DNA of 64,000 nucleotides from Arthrobacter sp. ISL-65. GTDB lineage: Bacteria > Actinomycetota > Actinomycetes > Actinomycetales > Micrococcaceae. A model generated the notes under the pieces. It did not search any database. It was not told the DNA's origin and saw nothing but the letters and a program-made list of their open reading frames with translations. The stretch is taken from assembly GCF_018613795.1 (NCBI RefSeq), contig NZ_JAGGPN010000020.1, forward strand, positions 368,862-432,861. Direction: 5' to 3'. The first letter of the stretch is position 1. Each line of letters opens with the position of its first letter. The translations under genes and the position numbers were made by a program. Of the stretch, positions 36,417-45,564 are shown one piece after another.

Positions 36417-38960
36417 GTGCGTATCCCACTTTCCTGGCTGCGTGAATTTGCGCAGATCCCGGCCGGAGCAACGGCCGAAGACGTCATGGCCGAACTGGTC
36501 AAGGTCGGATTTGAAGAAGAAGCAGTGCACCGCCCCACGGACGCCCTGCGCGGACCCGTCGTGGTGGGCCAGGTCCTGAGCCTGGTCAAGGAACCGCAGA
36601 CCAACGGCAAGACCATCAACTGGTGCCAGGTCCGCGTCGTCCCCGAGGGCCAGGAGCAGACCCTCACCGGCAAGGGCATTGACCCTTCCGGTGTGCAGGG
36701 CATCATCTGCGGAGCCCACAACTTCGTTGAGGGCGACAAGGTGGTGGTCACCCTGCCGGGTGCCGTCCTTCCCGGCGACTTCCACATTTCGGCACGGAAG
36801 ACCTACGGCCACCTGTCCGCGGGCATGATCGCCTCCGTCCGTGAACTGGGCATTGGCGAGGACCACGACGGCATCCTGGTGCTCTCCCGGATCGGCCTCG
36901 ACCCCGAGATCGGGACCGACGCCATGGAACTGCTGGGCCTCTACGACCAGGCCGCGGAAATCAACGTGACGCCGGACCGCGGGTACGCCTTCTCGATCCG
37001 CGGCGTGGCGCGCGAATACGCCCACGCCACCGGCACGGTATTCACCGATCCCGCGTCGAAGGTCAACGCGCCGGCTGTCCTCTCCGGCGGCTACGGCGTC
37101 AAGATCAACGACGACGCGCCCATCTACGGCAAGCCCGGCTGCGACCGCTTCGTGGCGCGCAGCGTCCGGGGTGTGGACGCCACCAGGCCCACGCCGCCGT
37201 GGATGGCTTCCAGACTGCGCCTCGCAGGGATCCGGTCCATCTCCCTGCCGGTGGACATTTCGAATTACGTGATGCTCGAGCTCGGCCAGCCGCTGCACTT
37301 CTACGACCAGGACAAGCTGTCCGGCGACATCGTGGTGCGCCGGGCTGTTGCCGGGGAGAAGCTGACCACCCTCGACGGCAAGGAGCGCTCGCTCGATCCC
37401 GAGGACCTGCTGATCACCGACGCCTCCGGCCCCATCGGCGTCGCCGGCGTCATGGGCGGCGCGTCCACCGAGGTCTCCGACGCCACCACGGCTGTCCTGA
37501 TCGAGGCTGCCCACTTCGAGGAAGTTTCCATTGCCCGCTCGCGCCGGCGCCACAAGCTCCCGTCCGAAGCCTCCAAGCGCTTTGAACGCGGCGTGGACTG
37601 GCAGGTCGCCAACATCGCGGCCCAGCGCGCCGTCGACCTTCTCGTGGAACTGGCCGGCGGGACCGCCGATGAGGCGGGCACCGACGTCGGAACCGCGCCG
37701 GATCCGGTGACCATCGCGCTGCCGGGGGAATTCCCCGCAGCCCGGATTGGCATCGACTTCACCGAAGAGCAGATCGTCACGTCCCTGGAGGACCTCGGCG
37801 CCGTTCTCGAAAAGTCCGACGCCGGCTGGACCGTCACAGCGCCGAGCTGGCGGAACGACCTGGAAACCAAGGAGGACCTCTCCGAGGAGGTAGCCCGCCT
37901 GGTGGGCTACGACCAGATCCCCGCGACCCTGCCGGTGGCGCCTCCCGGGCGTGGCCTGACCCGCGTGCAGCAGCAACGCCGCCGCCTGGTCCAGGCCCTG
38001 GCGGACGCCGGTCTCACTGAGGTCCTGGCCTACCCCTTCGTGTCGAAGGCCGCCAATGAGACGTTCGGCGTGGCCGAGGAGGGTGCACCCCGGACTGCGG
38101 TCAAGCTTGCCAACCCGATCAGCGAGGAGCAGGGCTACCTGCGCACATCGGTGCTGCCGGGCCTGCTGGAGGTCGCCAAGCGCAACCACTCCCGCGGCTT
38201 CCGCGACCTTGCCGTCTTCGAAGCCGGCATGGTGTTCCTGCCCGGTGACACGCTGGGCACGCCGTCCATCCCTCCGTTGGGCGTCAAGCCAACCGATGAG
38301 GTGCTGGACGCGCTGTACGACGGCGTTCCGGACCAGCCGCTGCACGTCGCCGCCGTCCTGACCGGCCATGATTCGCCCGCCGCCGCCGGCCACGCCCCGC
38401 GGCCATGGGACTGGGCAGACGCCCTGGACATCGCCCGCCTGGCCGGTGACGTTCTTGGTGTGGAGCTTGTGGTCACGCAGGGCCGGCACCAGGCCTTCCA
38501 TCCGGGCCGAGCCGCGCAACTGTCGCTGCGCTCCGGCGAAGTGGTGGGATACGCCGGCGAGCTGCACCCCAAGCTCCTGGCCGCGCACGACGTTCCGGCG
38601 CGGTCCGTCGCGCTGGAACTGAACGCGGATGCCCTGTTCGAGGCTGCGGCCGACGTCGTGGTGGCCCGCCACATCTCAACCTTCCCGGTGGCCACACAGG
38701 ACGTGGCACTCGTGGTGCCGCAGGACGTCCCCGCCGACGACGTGCTGGTAGCGCTGCGTGAAGGTGCCGGTGAGCTGCTTGAGGACGTCGCCCTGTTCGA
38801 CGTGTACGCGGGCAAGGGGATCGGGGACGGCAAGAAGTCCCTCGCCTTCGGGCTGCGGTTCCGCGCCACCGACCGGACACTGACGGCCGACGAGGCGTCG
38901 GAGGCTCGGGAGCGCGCCGTCGCCGCCGCAGCCGAGCGGTTTGGTGCCGTCCAGCGCTAG
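36417..38960 (+). CDS. pheT: Phenylalanine-tRNA ligase beta subunit
   Basis: An 847-residue editing and tRNA-binding subunit. GTG at 36417 opens RIPLSWLREFAQIP, the usual beginning. It has an N-terminal EMAP/OB tRNA-binding domain (VVVGQVLSLVKEPQTNGKTINWCQV), the B3/B4 editing domain (PVDISNYVMLELGQPLHFYDQDKL), B5 and the catalytic-like fold, and the C-terminal anticodon-binding domain (HISTFPVATQDVALVVPQDV). The frame is open upstream inside pheS, but that reading is not used. A terminator follows. Confidence 0.97.
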   Translation: MRIPLSWLREFAQIPAGATAEDVMAELVKVGFEEEAVHRPTDALRGPVVVGQVLSLVKEPQTNGKTINWCQVRVVPEGQEQTLTGKGIDPSGVQGIICGAHNFVEGDKVVVTLPGAVLPGDFHISARKTYGHLSAGMIASVRELGIGEDHDGILVLSRIGLDPEIGTDAMELLGLYDQAAEINVTPDRGYAFSIRGVAREYAHATGTVFTDPASKVNAPAVLSGGYGVKINDDAPIYGKPGCDRFVARSVRGVDATRPTPPWMASRLRLAGIRSISLPVDISNYVMLELGQPLHFYDQDKLSGDIVVRRAVAGEKLTTLDGKERSLDPEDLLITDASGPIGVAGVMGGASTEVSDATTAVLIEAAHFEEVSIARSRRRHKLPSEASKRFERGVDWQVANIAAQRAVDLLVELAGGTADEAGTDVGTAPDPVTIALPGEFPAARIGIDFTEEQIVTSLEDLGAVLEKSDAGWTVTAPSWRNDLETKEDLSEEVARLVGYDQIPATLPVAPPGRGLTRVQQQRRRLVQALADAGLTEVLAYPFVSKAANETFGVAEEGAPRTAVKLANPISEEQGYLRTSVLPGLLEVAKRNHSRGFRDLAVFEAGMVFLPGDTLGTPSIPPLGVKPTDEVLDALYDGVPDQPLHVAAVLTGHDSPAAAGHAPRPWDWADALDIARLAGDVLGVELVVTQGRHQAFHPGRAAQLSLRSGEVVGYAGELHPKLLAAHDVPARSVALELNADALFEAAADVVVARHISTFPVATQDVALVVPQDVPADDVLVALREGAGELLEDVALFDVYAGKGIGDGKKSLAFGLRFRATDRTLTADEASEARERAVAAAAERFGAVQR

Positions 38961-38972
38961 ATAAGCAAAAGG

Positions 38973-39006
38973 AAAGACCACGCCATGCGGCGTGGTCTTT
39001 CTTTTT
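38973..39006 (+). terminator. Intrinsic terminator of pheST
   Basis: Twelve-base perfect arms AAAGACCACGCC / GGCGTGGTCTTT with loop ATGC are followed by CTTTTTG. The A-rich 5' side also makes it usable for the convergent M1 peptidase gene. Confidence 0.95.
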
Positions 39007-39032
39007 GTCTGAGTGGCTTTATGGCGTCCCGG

Positions 39033-40382
39033 CTAGGGCAGCGGCGGCAGGGCCTCTTCGTACAGCCACGGATGCAGCAGCGATTCCGAGTCCAGCCCCG
39101 TGACGCGGTCGGCCGTGAGGATGAACTCGGGCGTCGACACGGAACTGTGCGCGTATGTTCGGGTCCATTCCTGCAGCAGCGCGAAGAACGCGAGGTCTCC
39201 GCAACGGCGGCGCAGGGCGTGCAGGGCCAGTGCTCCGCGCTTGTAGACCCTGTCATCGAACATGAGCTCGGGTCCGGGATCACCCACCAGAAGGTCCTGA
39301 GCGCCGGCGTTGAGCCGCCGCCAGGCCGCCAGCGCCCGCTCGTGGGCAGGCATCTCTCCGGCTTCCTCGGACCAGATCCACTCCGCGTAGCAGGCGAAAC
39401 CCTCGTGCAGCCAGATGTCGCTCCACGTGCCGAGCGTCAGCGAGTTGCCGAACCACTGGTGGGCCAGTTCATGGGCGATCAGGCGCTGTGAATCCCACCC
39501 GGTATCCAGATGGTTGGCGCCGAGGATGGACAGCGACTGGGCCTCGAGCGGAATTTCCAGCTCATCGTCGGTGACCACCACCGTGTATTCGGGGAAGGGA
39601 TAGGGACCGAAGCGGCTCACAAAGGTGCTCATCATGGCTTCCTGCCGGGCCAGCGCGGTCTGCGCCCGGGCCACCAGCTGCGCCGGCGCCGCAACGAACT
39701 GGGGCACGCCGGCCGAGTCCGGCAGGCTGACCAGCCCATACCGGCCGATCTGGATGGTTGCCAGATACGTCGCCATCGGTTCACGCTGCTCGTAGACCCA
39801 GGTCTGGCGGCTCGACCTCACGGCCTGCCCCACCAGGAGTCCGTTGCACACGGCGCGGTAGCCGGCATCGGTGGTGACGGTGATCCGGTAGCTGGCTTTG
39901 TTCCGCGGGTGGTCGTTGCAGGGGAACCACGTCGGCGCCCCGTTGGGCTGGCCGGCTACCAGAACGCCGTCGGTGAGCTCCTCCCAGCCCACCTCGCCCC
40001 ACAGCCCCCGCCGCGGCTGCGGGTTGCCGTCATAGCGGATCTCGAGGCTGAACTCGGTGCCCGCCTCAAGGGGCTGTTCGCAGTGCACGACGAGCTGTTC
40101 TGCCCGCTGGGTGAACTTCCGCACGCGGACCCCGTTCAACTGGACCTTCAGGGCGCGGAGGCCTGTCATATCGAGTACGACGGCGGATGTGCGGCGGGCT
40201 GCCACAGCAGCCAGGACTGCGCGGCCGGTCAGCCGGTTGCTGGCGAGCTTGCAGTCCAGCTCCAGTTCATAGTGCAGGACGCGGTAGGCATCCGTACCGT
40301 GGCCCGGGACGTAGGGGTCGCCGGTTGTCGTGGCGCCGGCAGAGAGGACGGCGGCGGGGCCGGGCGATTCTCCGGAGCTCAT
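39033..40382 (-). CDS. M1 family zinc aminopeptidase
   Basis: A 449-residue peptidase, about half the length of PepN, lacking its large C-terminal domain. It has an N-terminal beta domain (YRVLHYELELDCKLASNRLTG), then HELAHQWFG with zinc ligands His304, His308 and Glu327 (HEx2H-x18-E), and an IPLEAQS segment in place of the GAMEN exopeptidase loop. There is no signal peptide, so it is probably cytoplasmic. ATG 40382 is preferred; ATG 40445 would overlap the upstream gene. It lies 23 bases downstream of the Pls-like synthetase, same strand, so a joint transcript is likely. Epsilon-poly-lysine degrading enzymes reported in Streptomyces are also zinc aminopeptidases, which makes the pairing suggestive. 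Confidence 0.9.
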   Translation of the reverse strand: MSSGESPGPAAVLSAGATTTGDPYVPGHGTDAYRVLHYELELDCKLASNRLTGRAVLAAVAARRTSAVVLDMTGLRALKVQLNGVRVRKFTQRAEQLVVHCEQPLEAGTEFSLEIRYDGNPQPRRGLWGEVGWEELTDGVLVAGQPNGAPTWFPCNDHPRNKASYRITVTTDAGYRAVCNGLLVGQAVRSSRQTWVYEQREPMATYLATIQIGRYGLVSLPDSAGVPQFVAAPAQLVARAQTALARQEAMMSTFVSRFGPYPFPEYTVVVTDDELEIPLEAQSLSILGANHLDTGWDSQRLIAHELAHQWFGNSLTLGTWSDIWLHEGFACYAEWIWSEEAGEMPAHERALAAWRRLNAGAQDLLVGDPGPELMFDDRVYKRGALALHALRRRCGDLAFFALLQEWTRTYAHSSVSTPEFILTADRVTGLDSESLLHPWLYEEALPPLP

Positions 40383-40405
40383 TCTGCGTGTGACTTCCTT
40401 AGCTG

Positions 40406-43400
40406 TTATTTGAGTCGGGGTGCGGGAACGGCGGGCCCGGTCCACGGGCTGACCGGATTGCCCATCCAGTACGTCCCGGCCGGAACGGTCTCGCCCCGCA
40501 TCACCAGGGACGCCGGACCAACGGTTCCGCCCTTGCCAATCCTCGCCTGCGGCAGAATCACGCCATGCGGGCCCATCGTCGCCCCGTCTTCGAGACTAAC
40601 AGTGTCGATGCTCATGACGCGGTCGTGGAAGAGGTGGGTCTGGACGACGCAGCCGCGGTTGACCGTGGAGCCGGCACCGAGCGTCACGAGGTCCGCCTCA
40701 GGAAGCCAATAACTTTCACACCACGTGCCACGGCCGATCCTGGCGCCGAGGGCACGCAGCCACCAGACGAGGGCCGGGGTACCGCTGGCGGACCGGGCAA
40801 ACCACGGGGCACTAACCATCTCGATGAAGGTGTCCACAACCTCGTTGCGCCAGATGAAGGAGCTCCACAACGGGTGTTCACCGGTTTTGATCCTGCCCAC
40901 GAGCAGCCACTTGGCCGCCGCCGAGCAGCCTGCCGCCACCCCGCCCGCGGACAGGAGGACCACGCCTCCGAGTGCCGCTGCCGCACCGTAGCCGAGGGCG
41001 GTGGCGAGCCAGTCGAAGACGAGCAGCACGCCAAGGGCCAGACCCACCGTCAGGACCACCGGCACGAACCGGCACAGTTCCCAGAGGGTCCTGGCCACCT
41101 TGAGCCGGGCCGGCGGTTGGAAGGTGCGCGTGCTGTCGGACGCCACCGCGGTGCGCCGCAGCCTGACGGGAGGGCTGCCCAGCCAGGACGTGCCTGACTT
41201 GGCCTTGCCCGGTGTCGCCGAGAGGACTGCGACCAGGGAGTTCTTTGGTACGCTGCGTCCGGCCGCGGTCATGCCGGAGTTGCCAAGGAAGGAGCGCTTT
41301 CCGATTTTCGCGGGCGCAATCCGCATCCATCCTCCGCCGAGCTCATAGGGGGCCACCATGGTGTCGTCTGCGAGGAAAGCACCCTCTCCCACGGTGGTCA
41401 TGCGCGGCAGCAACAGGACGGTGGAGGCCTCAACATTCTTTCCGACTTTGCTCCCCAGCAGCCTCAGCCAGACGGGCGTGAACAGGCTGGCGTAAATCGG
41501 GAACAGCAGGTCCCGTGCCATGTCCAGCACCCGCTCGGTGGCCCACACCTGCCAGCCGACGCGGCTGCGGACCCGGTAGTAGCCCTCCTTCAGGCCCAGG
41601 CCCAGCAGCCTGGTGGTGACCAGGATGAGCAGCATATTGGTGAGGAACCAGGTCACAGCGGCGAGTGGAAGCGACGCCAGCACCTGCGGCACGGCACTGA
41701 GCAGTGAGTCGCTGCCCCGAATGAACAGGAAGACCACCAAAGCTGCGGCCACGGCTGAAGCGTAGGGAATCAGGGCGAGGACGGCGGACGCGGCGGCGAA
41801 GGCCGTGAACCAGAGGCGCCCCAGGAGGGAACTGACCGGCTGCGCCGCGGGCCAGTCCTGCCGCGCCTTGCCACGCCGTTGTGCCGGGGAACCCGCCACC
41901 ACCTGGCCGGACTTGACCTTGCCCAGCACCGCGGAACCCGGTTCCACCTGGCCGCCGGCGCCGATGCTGGACCCGGGCATCAGGGTGCTGCGGGCTCCCA
42001 CCGTGGCCTCCGCCCCGACGTGGATATGGCCGATGCGGACGATGTCGCCGTCGATCCACCACCCGGAAAGGTCCACCTCAGGCTCGATATTGCAGCCGCG
42101 GCCGAGGGTAAGCAAGCCTGTCACCGGGGGTAGGGAATGCAGATGGACGTCGCTCCCGATCTTGGCGCCGAGGGCCCTTGCGTAGTAAGGCACCCAAGGC
42201 GCACTGGCAAGGCTCACGGCGCCGGCCAAGTCCTGGATCTGTTCGGCAAGCCAGAGGCGCAGGTGCACTTTGCCGGCCCGCGGGTAGGTCCCCGGCTGCA
42301 CGTTGCGAAGCAGGAGGCGGGCGGCGGCAACAGAGAGTGCCATCCGTCCCGCCGGGCTGACGAAGATCAGCCAGGAGGCGGCCACCCACCACCATGACAC
42401 GGTGGGCGCCGCCGTGAACCCGGCAACCGCGAACAGGACGTTGTTGGCAGCCATCAGATAGGTCAGCCAGCGCATACCCGCCAGAATGTGCAGCGGGATG
42501 CCCATCAGGGTCTGGAAGACCTGTGACTTCAGGGCCGTGGGGCGGACCGGCCGTTCCGGGGCAGGGCCGGCGGAGACGCCGTCGGGCAGTGACTGGCGGG
42601 CCGTCTCAATCAGCGCGCCGATGCGCGGGGTGGCGTAGATGTCTGCCACGGTGATGGTGGGGTAGCGGACCCGGAGCACGGAGACGAGCTGTGCCGCGGC
42701 CAGCGAACCTCCGCCGTGGGCGAAGAAGTCCGCGTCGAGGCCGGCCACGCTGCTGCCCAGGACGGCCTGCCACTGGTCAACGACCCACTGGGCATCCTCC
42801 GGCAGGTTCAGCGGCGCGGCGTCCGCAGCCGCGGCGCCGGCACCCGGCAGGGGCCACGGCAGCGCATGCCGGTCGACTTTCCCGCTGGTCTTGGTGGGCA
42901 ACGTGTCGACGACGGTCAGCATGGGGATGAGCGGGGCCGGCAGTGTGGCGGAGAGCAGTTCACGGAACGCGGCCAGGTCCGGCGCAGTGTCCGGTGCGGC
43001 GGGAGCCAGGTAACCCACCAGGACCTGGTTGCCGGCGGCCGTCGTGCGCACAGCGGCGGCGGCGCCCGCAACGCCGGGGAGGGACTGCAGGGCTGCGTCG
43101 ATCTCGCCGAGTTCGATCCGGCGGCCGCCAAGCTTGACCTGTTCGTCGGCGCGTCCCATGAAGATCAGGCCGGCGCGCTCGAAACGGACCAGGTCGCCGG
43201 AGCGGTAGGCGCGTCCCCATCCCAGCGAGGGCATGGGGGCATATTTCTCCGCGTCCTTCTGCGGATCGAGGTAGCGGGCCAGCCCCACGCCGCCGATGAT
43301 GAGCTCGCCCACCTCGCCCTCGGCCACCGGGACGCCGTCGGAACCCACCACCGCCAGGTCCCAGCCGTCCAGGGGGAGCCCGATCCTGACCGGGCCGGTA

Positions 43401-44410
43401 CCGCCCAGCGGAGCCGCGCAGGCCACGACTGTTGCCTCGGTGGGTCCGTAGGTGTTCCACACCTCACGGCCGTCCACGGCCAGGCGCTCGGCCAGCTCCG
43501 GCGGGCAGGCCTCGCCGCCGAAGATCAGCAGCCGGACGTTCTCCAGGGCTTCGGCCGGCCACAGCGCCGCAAGAGTGGGAACGGTGGAGACCACCGTGAT
43601 GCCGTGATTGATCAGCCAGGGTCCCAGGTCCATGCCGGTGCGGACGAGGGCCCGCGGGGCAGGCACAAGGCAGGCGCCATGGCGCCAGGCCAGCCACATC
43701 TCTTCACAGGAGGCATCGAACGCCACCGAAAGACCCGCGAGCACACGGTCCTGCGGCCCTACCGGATCGTCCGGCAGGAAAATACGGGCTTCTGCGTCCA
43801 CGAACGCGGCCGAAGAGCGGTGCTGCACCGCAACGCCCTTGGGCGTCCCGGTGGAGCCGGACGTAAAGATGACCCAGGCGTCGTCGGCGGGGGCGGCCGG
43901 GCGGGGAGCCGGGAAGGGGCGCGGCCGCTTGTGGTCCGTGACGATCTCGCCGTTGGCTCGCCGGATGCCGGCCACCAGGGCCTCACCGAACACCAGCTTG
44001 GCCCGTTCGTCCGGATCATCCGCGTCCACGGGGACGTAGGCGGCGCCGATCAGCAGGACGGCGAGGATCGCGATGTAGAGCTCGTTGGTGCCGGAAGGAA
44101 TCCGCACCCCGATTTTGTCTCCCGCTCCCAGGCCGGCCTGGTGCAGACGCAGGCCCTCGGACTTTACCTCGGCCAGGAGCTGGGCGTAGCTCAGGGAGCG
44201 GCGGCCGTCGTCGAGCGCGGAAGCGTCGGGATACCGGGCGGCCGTCTCAGCCAGGATGTCCACCAGCGTCCGCTCCGGCGGGGCGGCGGCAGCGCCCGGC
44301 AGTTGCGCCGCGTGCACCTCTGCCGCTGCCGGTCCGCCGAGGGCAGAGGGAGCGGTCGTGTCCATGGTTTTGGGGAGGGGCTCAATCACGGCTGGATTCT
44401 CCCCCACCAA
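40406..44410 (-). CDS. Pls/PosA-type single-module non-ribosomal peptide synthetase with six membrane helices
   Basis: A 1334-residue synthetase. The adenylation domain spans about residues 40-520, with FTSGSTGTPKG at 182-192, YGPTE at 321-325 and the catalytic Lys511. The carrier domain has GGGSL, with the phosphopantetheine serine at 569. The rest, from about 640 on, is three pairs of membrane helices alternating with three hexapeptide-repeat soluble domains (for example HVGAEATVGARSTLMPGSSIG). This is the plan of epsilon-poly-L-lysine synthetase, of similar length. There is no condensation or thioesterase domain. By hand alignment to GrsA the pocket reads D-A-E-T-I-G-T-V-V-K, with Glu where basic-residue pockets are acidic. 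The product is unknown. Start 44410; ATG 44365 is an alternative. Confidence 0.92.
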   Translation of the reverse strand: MVGENPAVIEPLPKTMDTTAPSALGGPAAAEVHAAQLPGAAAAPPERTLVDILAETAARYPDASALDDGRRSLSYAQLLAEVKSEGLRLHQAGLGAGDKIGVRIPSGTNELYIAILAVLLIGAAYVPVDADDPDERAKLVFGEALVAGIRRANGEIVTDHKRPRPFPAPRPAAPADDAWVIFTSGSTGTPKGVAVQHRSSAAFVDAEARIFLPDDPVGPQDRVLAGLSVAFDASCEEMWLAWRHGACLVPAPRALVRTGMDLGPWLINHGITVVSTVPTLAALWPAEALENVRLLIFGGEACPPELAERLAVDGREVWNTYGPTEATVVACAAPLGGTGPVRIGLPLDGWDLAVVGSDGVPVAEGEVGELIIGGVGLARYLDPQKDAEKYAPMPSLGWGRAYRSGDLVRFERAGLIFMGRADEQVKLGGRRIELGEIDAALQSLPGVAGAAAAVRTTAAGNQVLVGYLAPAAPDTAPDLAAFRELLSATLPAPLIPMLTVVDTLPTKTSGKVDRHALPWPLPGAGAAAADAAPLNLPEDAQWVVDQWQAVLGSSVAGLDADFFAHGGGSLAAAQLVSVLRVRYPTITVADIYATPRIGALIETARQSLPDGVSAGPAPERPVRPTALKSQVFQTLMGIPLHILAGMRWLTYLMAANNVLFAVAGFTAAPTVSWWWVAASWLIFVSPAGRMALSVAAARLLLRNVQPGTYPRAGKVHLRLWLAEQIQDLAGAVSLASAPWVPYYARALGAKIGSDVHLHSLPPVTGLLTLGRGCNIEPEVDLSGWWIDGDIVRIGHIHVGAEATVGARSTLMPGSSIGAGGQVEPGSAVLGKVKSGQVVAGSPAQRRGKARQDWPAAQPVSSLLGRLWFTAFAAASAVLALIPYASAVAAALVVFLFIRGSDSLLSAVPQVLASLPLAAVTWFLTNMLLILVTTRLLGLGLKEGYYRVRSRVGWQVWATERVLDMARDLLFPIYASLFTPVWLRLLGSKVGKNVEASTVLLLPRMTTVGEGAFLADDTMVAPYELGGGWMRIAPAKIGKRSFLGNSGMTAAGRSVPKNSLVAVLSATPGKAKSGTSWLGSPPVRLRRTAVASDSTRTFQPPARLKVARTLWELCRFVPVVLTVGLALGVLLVFDWLATALGYGAAAALGGVVLLSAGGVAAGCSAAAKWLLVGRIKTGEHPLWSSFIWRNEVVDTFIEMVSAPWFARSASGTPALVWWLRALGARIGRGTWCESYWLPEADLVTLGAGSTVNRGCVVQTHLFHDRVMSIDTVSLEDGATMGPHGVILPQARIGKGGTVGPASLVMRGETVPAGTYWMGNPVSPWTGPAVPAPRLK

Positions 44411-44412
44411 GG

Positions 44413-44446
44413 TGAACGGAAGGTGACATCGTTTCCCCTCCGTTCA
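44413..44446. promoter_or_regulatory. Inverted repeat at the start of the Pls-like gene
   Basis: TGAACGGA (44413-44420) and TCCGTTCA (44439-44446) are exact complements 18 bases apart, immediately upstream of the synthetase start at 44410. This could be an operator or a 5' untranslated hairpin. Confidence 0.4.
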
Positions 44447-44507
44447 TCCGGGGCTGCTTTGTTTACAGGGCTGCCGCGTTCCGGGCCTGCAGGGTTAAAG
44501 ACAAACG

Positions 44508-45473
44508 CTACGGGACCAGCAGGACCTTGCCGGTGGTGCGCCGGCCCTCGAGGTCCTCGTGCGCCCGGCGGGCCTCAGCCAGCGGATAGGTGGCGCCGAT
44601 GCGGACGTTGAGGCTGCCGTCGGCCGCTGCTCCGAAGATTTCTGTGGAGCGCCACAGCCGTTCCTGCGGGTTGCCGAGGAAGTGCGCGAGCGTCGGGCGC
44701 GTCAGGGTCAGTGAGCCGCCGGCGTTAAGCCGCTGCGGGTCCACGGGCGGGACGGGGCCGGACGCCGCACCGAAGAGCACGAGTGAACCACGGGTGCGCA
44801 GGCTGGCCATGGAGCCGTCGAACGTGTCTTTCCCCACGCCGTCGTACACCACGTTCACGCCGGCACCGTGGGTCAGGTCCCGGACGGCGTCGGCGAAGCC
44901 GTCGTAGCGCAGCACCTCGTCCGCGCCGGCACCGCGGGCCAGGGATTCCTTCTCGTCAGTGGAGACGGTGGTGATGACACGGGCGCCGCGGGCTTTCAGC
45001 AGCTGGATGAGCAGCAGGCCCACCCCGCCGGCGCCTGCGTGGACCAGCACGTTGTGTCCGGGCTCAACGCGGAACGAGGAGTTGATCAGGTAATGCGCCG
45101 TCATGCCCTGGAGGGGGAGCGCGGCGGCGGTGTGGTCGTCCACGCCGTCCGGCACGGGCAGGGCCTTCACGGCGTCCAGCACGGTGTACCCGGCGTAGCA
45201 CGCGGTTCCCTCAGCCGTGGCTACCCGGCTTCCCACGGGGTAGTCCTCGACGCCCTCGCCGATTTCCTCAACGACGCCGGCCGCTTCGGATCCCGGGGTG
45301 AAGGGGTAGTTCACCTTGTACGTGCCGCTGCGCTGGTAGGTTTCGATGAAGTTGACGCCCGTTGCCGCTACCTTCACCAGCAGTTGGCCGGGACCGGGGA
45401 CGGGGCGGTCGATCTCCGTGATGTCCAGAACCTCTGGTCCGCCTGCCTGCCGGGCGACGATGGCGTGCGTCAT
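44508..45473 (-). CDS. NAD(P)H:quinone oxidoreductase (zeta-crystallin-like)
   Basis: A 321-residue medium-chain reductase. The N-terminal GroES-like domain reads VLDITEIDRPVPGPGQLLVKVAATGVNFIE...PFTPGSEAAGVVEEIGEG. The Rossmann domain has VLVHAGAGGVGLLLIQLLKARGA for NADPH binding. It lacks the zinc-ligand cysteines of alcohol dehydrogenases and matches the quinone oxidoreductase group. ATG at 45473 with AGGAGAGG upstream on the minus strand. It lies between the desaturase and the Pls-like gene, all minus strand, but with gaps of about 90 bases, so independent promoters are possible. Confidence 0.92.
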   Translation of the reverse strand: MTHAIVARQAGGPEVLDITEIDRPVPGPGQLLVKVAATGVNFIETYQRSGTYKVNYPFTPGSEAAGVVEEIGEGVEDYPVGSRVATAEGTACYAGYTVLDAVKALPVPDGVDDHTAAALPLQGMTAHYLINSSFRVEPGHNVLVHAGAGGVGLLLIQLLKARGARVITTVSTDEKESLARGAGADEVLRYDGFADAVRDLTHGAGVNVVYDGVGKDTFDGSMASLRTRGSLVLFGAASGPVPPVDPQRLNAGGSLTLTRPTLAHFLGNPQERLWRSTEIFGAAADGSLNVRIGATYPLAEARRAHEDLEGRRTTGKVLLVP

Positions 45474-45564
45474 GGAACCTCTCCTTTTCCGGGCCGGGAC
45501 CTCCGGCACCCTTCCTCAACTCATCCTAGGGACCGGGGCGGTGCAGGCGAAGTCGGGCAGCCGC

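Noticed and set aside
40406..44410. Siderophore or multi-module NRPS cluster
   Set aside because: There is a single module, no condensation, epimerisation or thioesterase domain, and no transporter, MbtH-like protein or tailoring enzymes nearby. The Pls/PosA plan explains it.
42716..44611. 631-codon plus-strand frame opposite the Pls-like synthetase
   Set aside because: It is the antisense shadow of the adenylation domain, with Arg/Gly-rich composition and no family match, while the minus strand has every expected motif.
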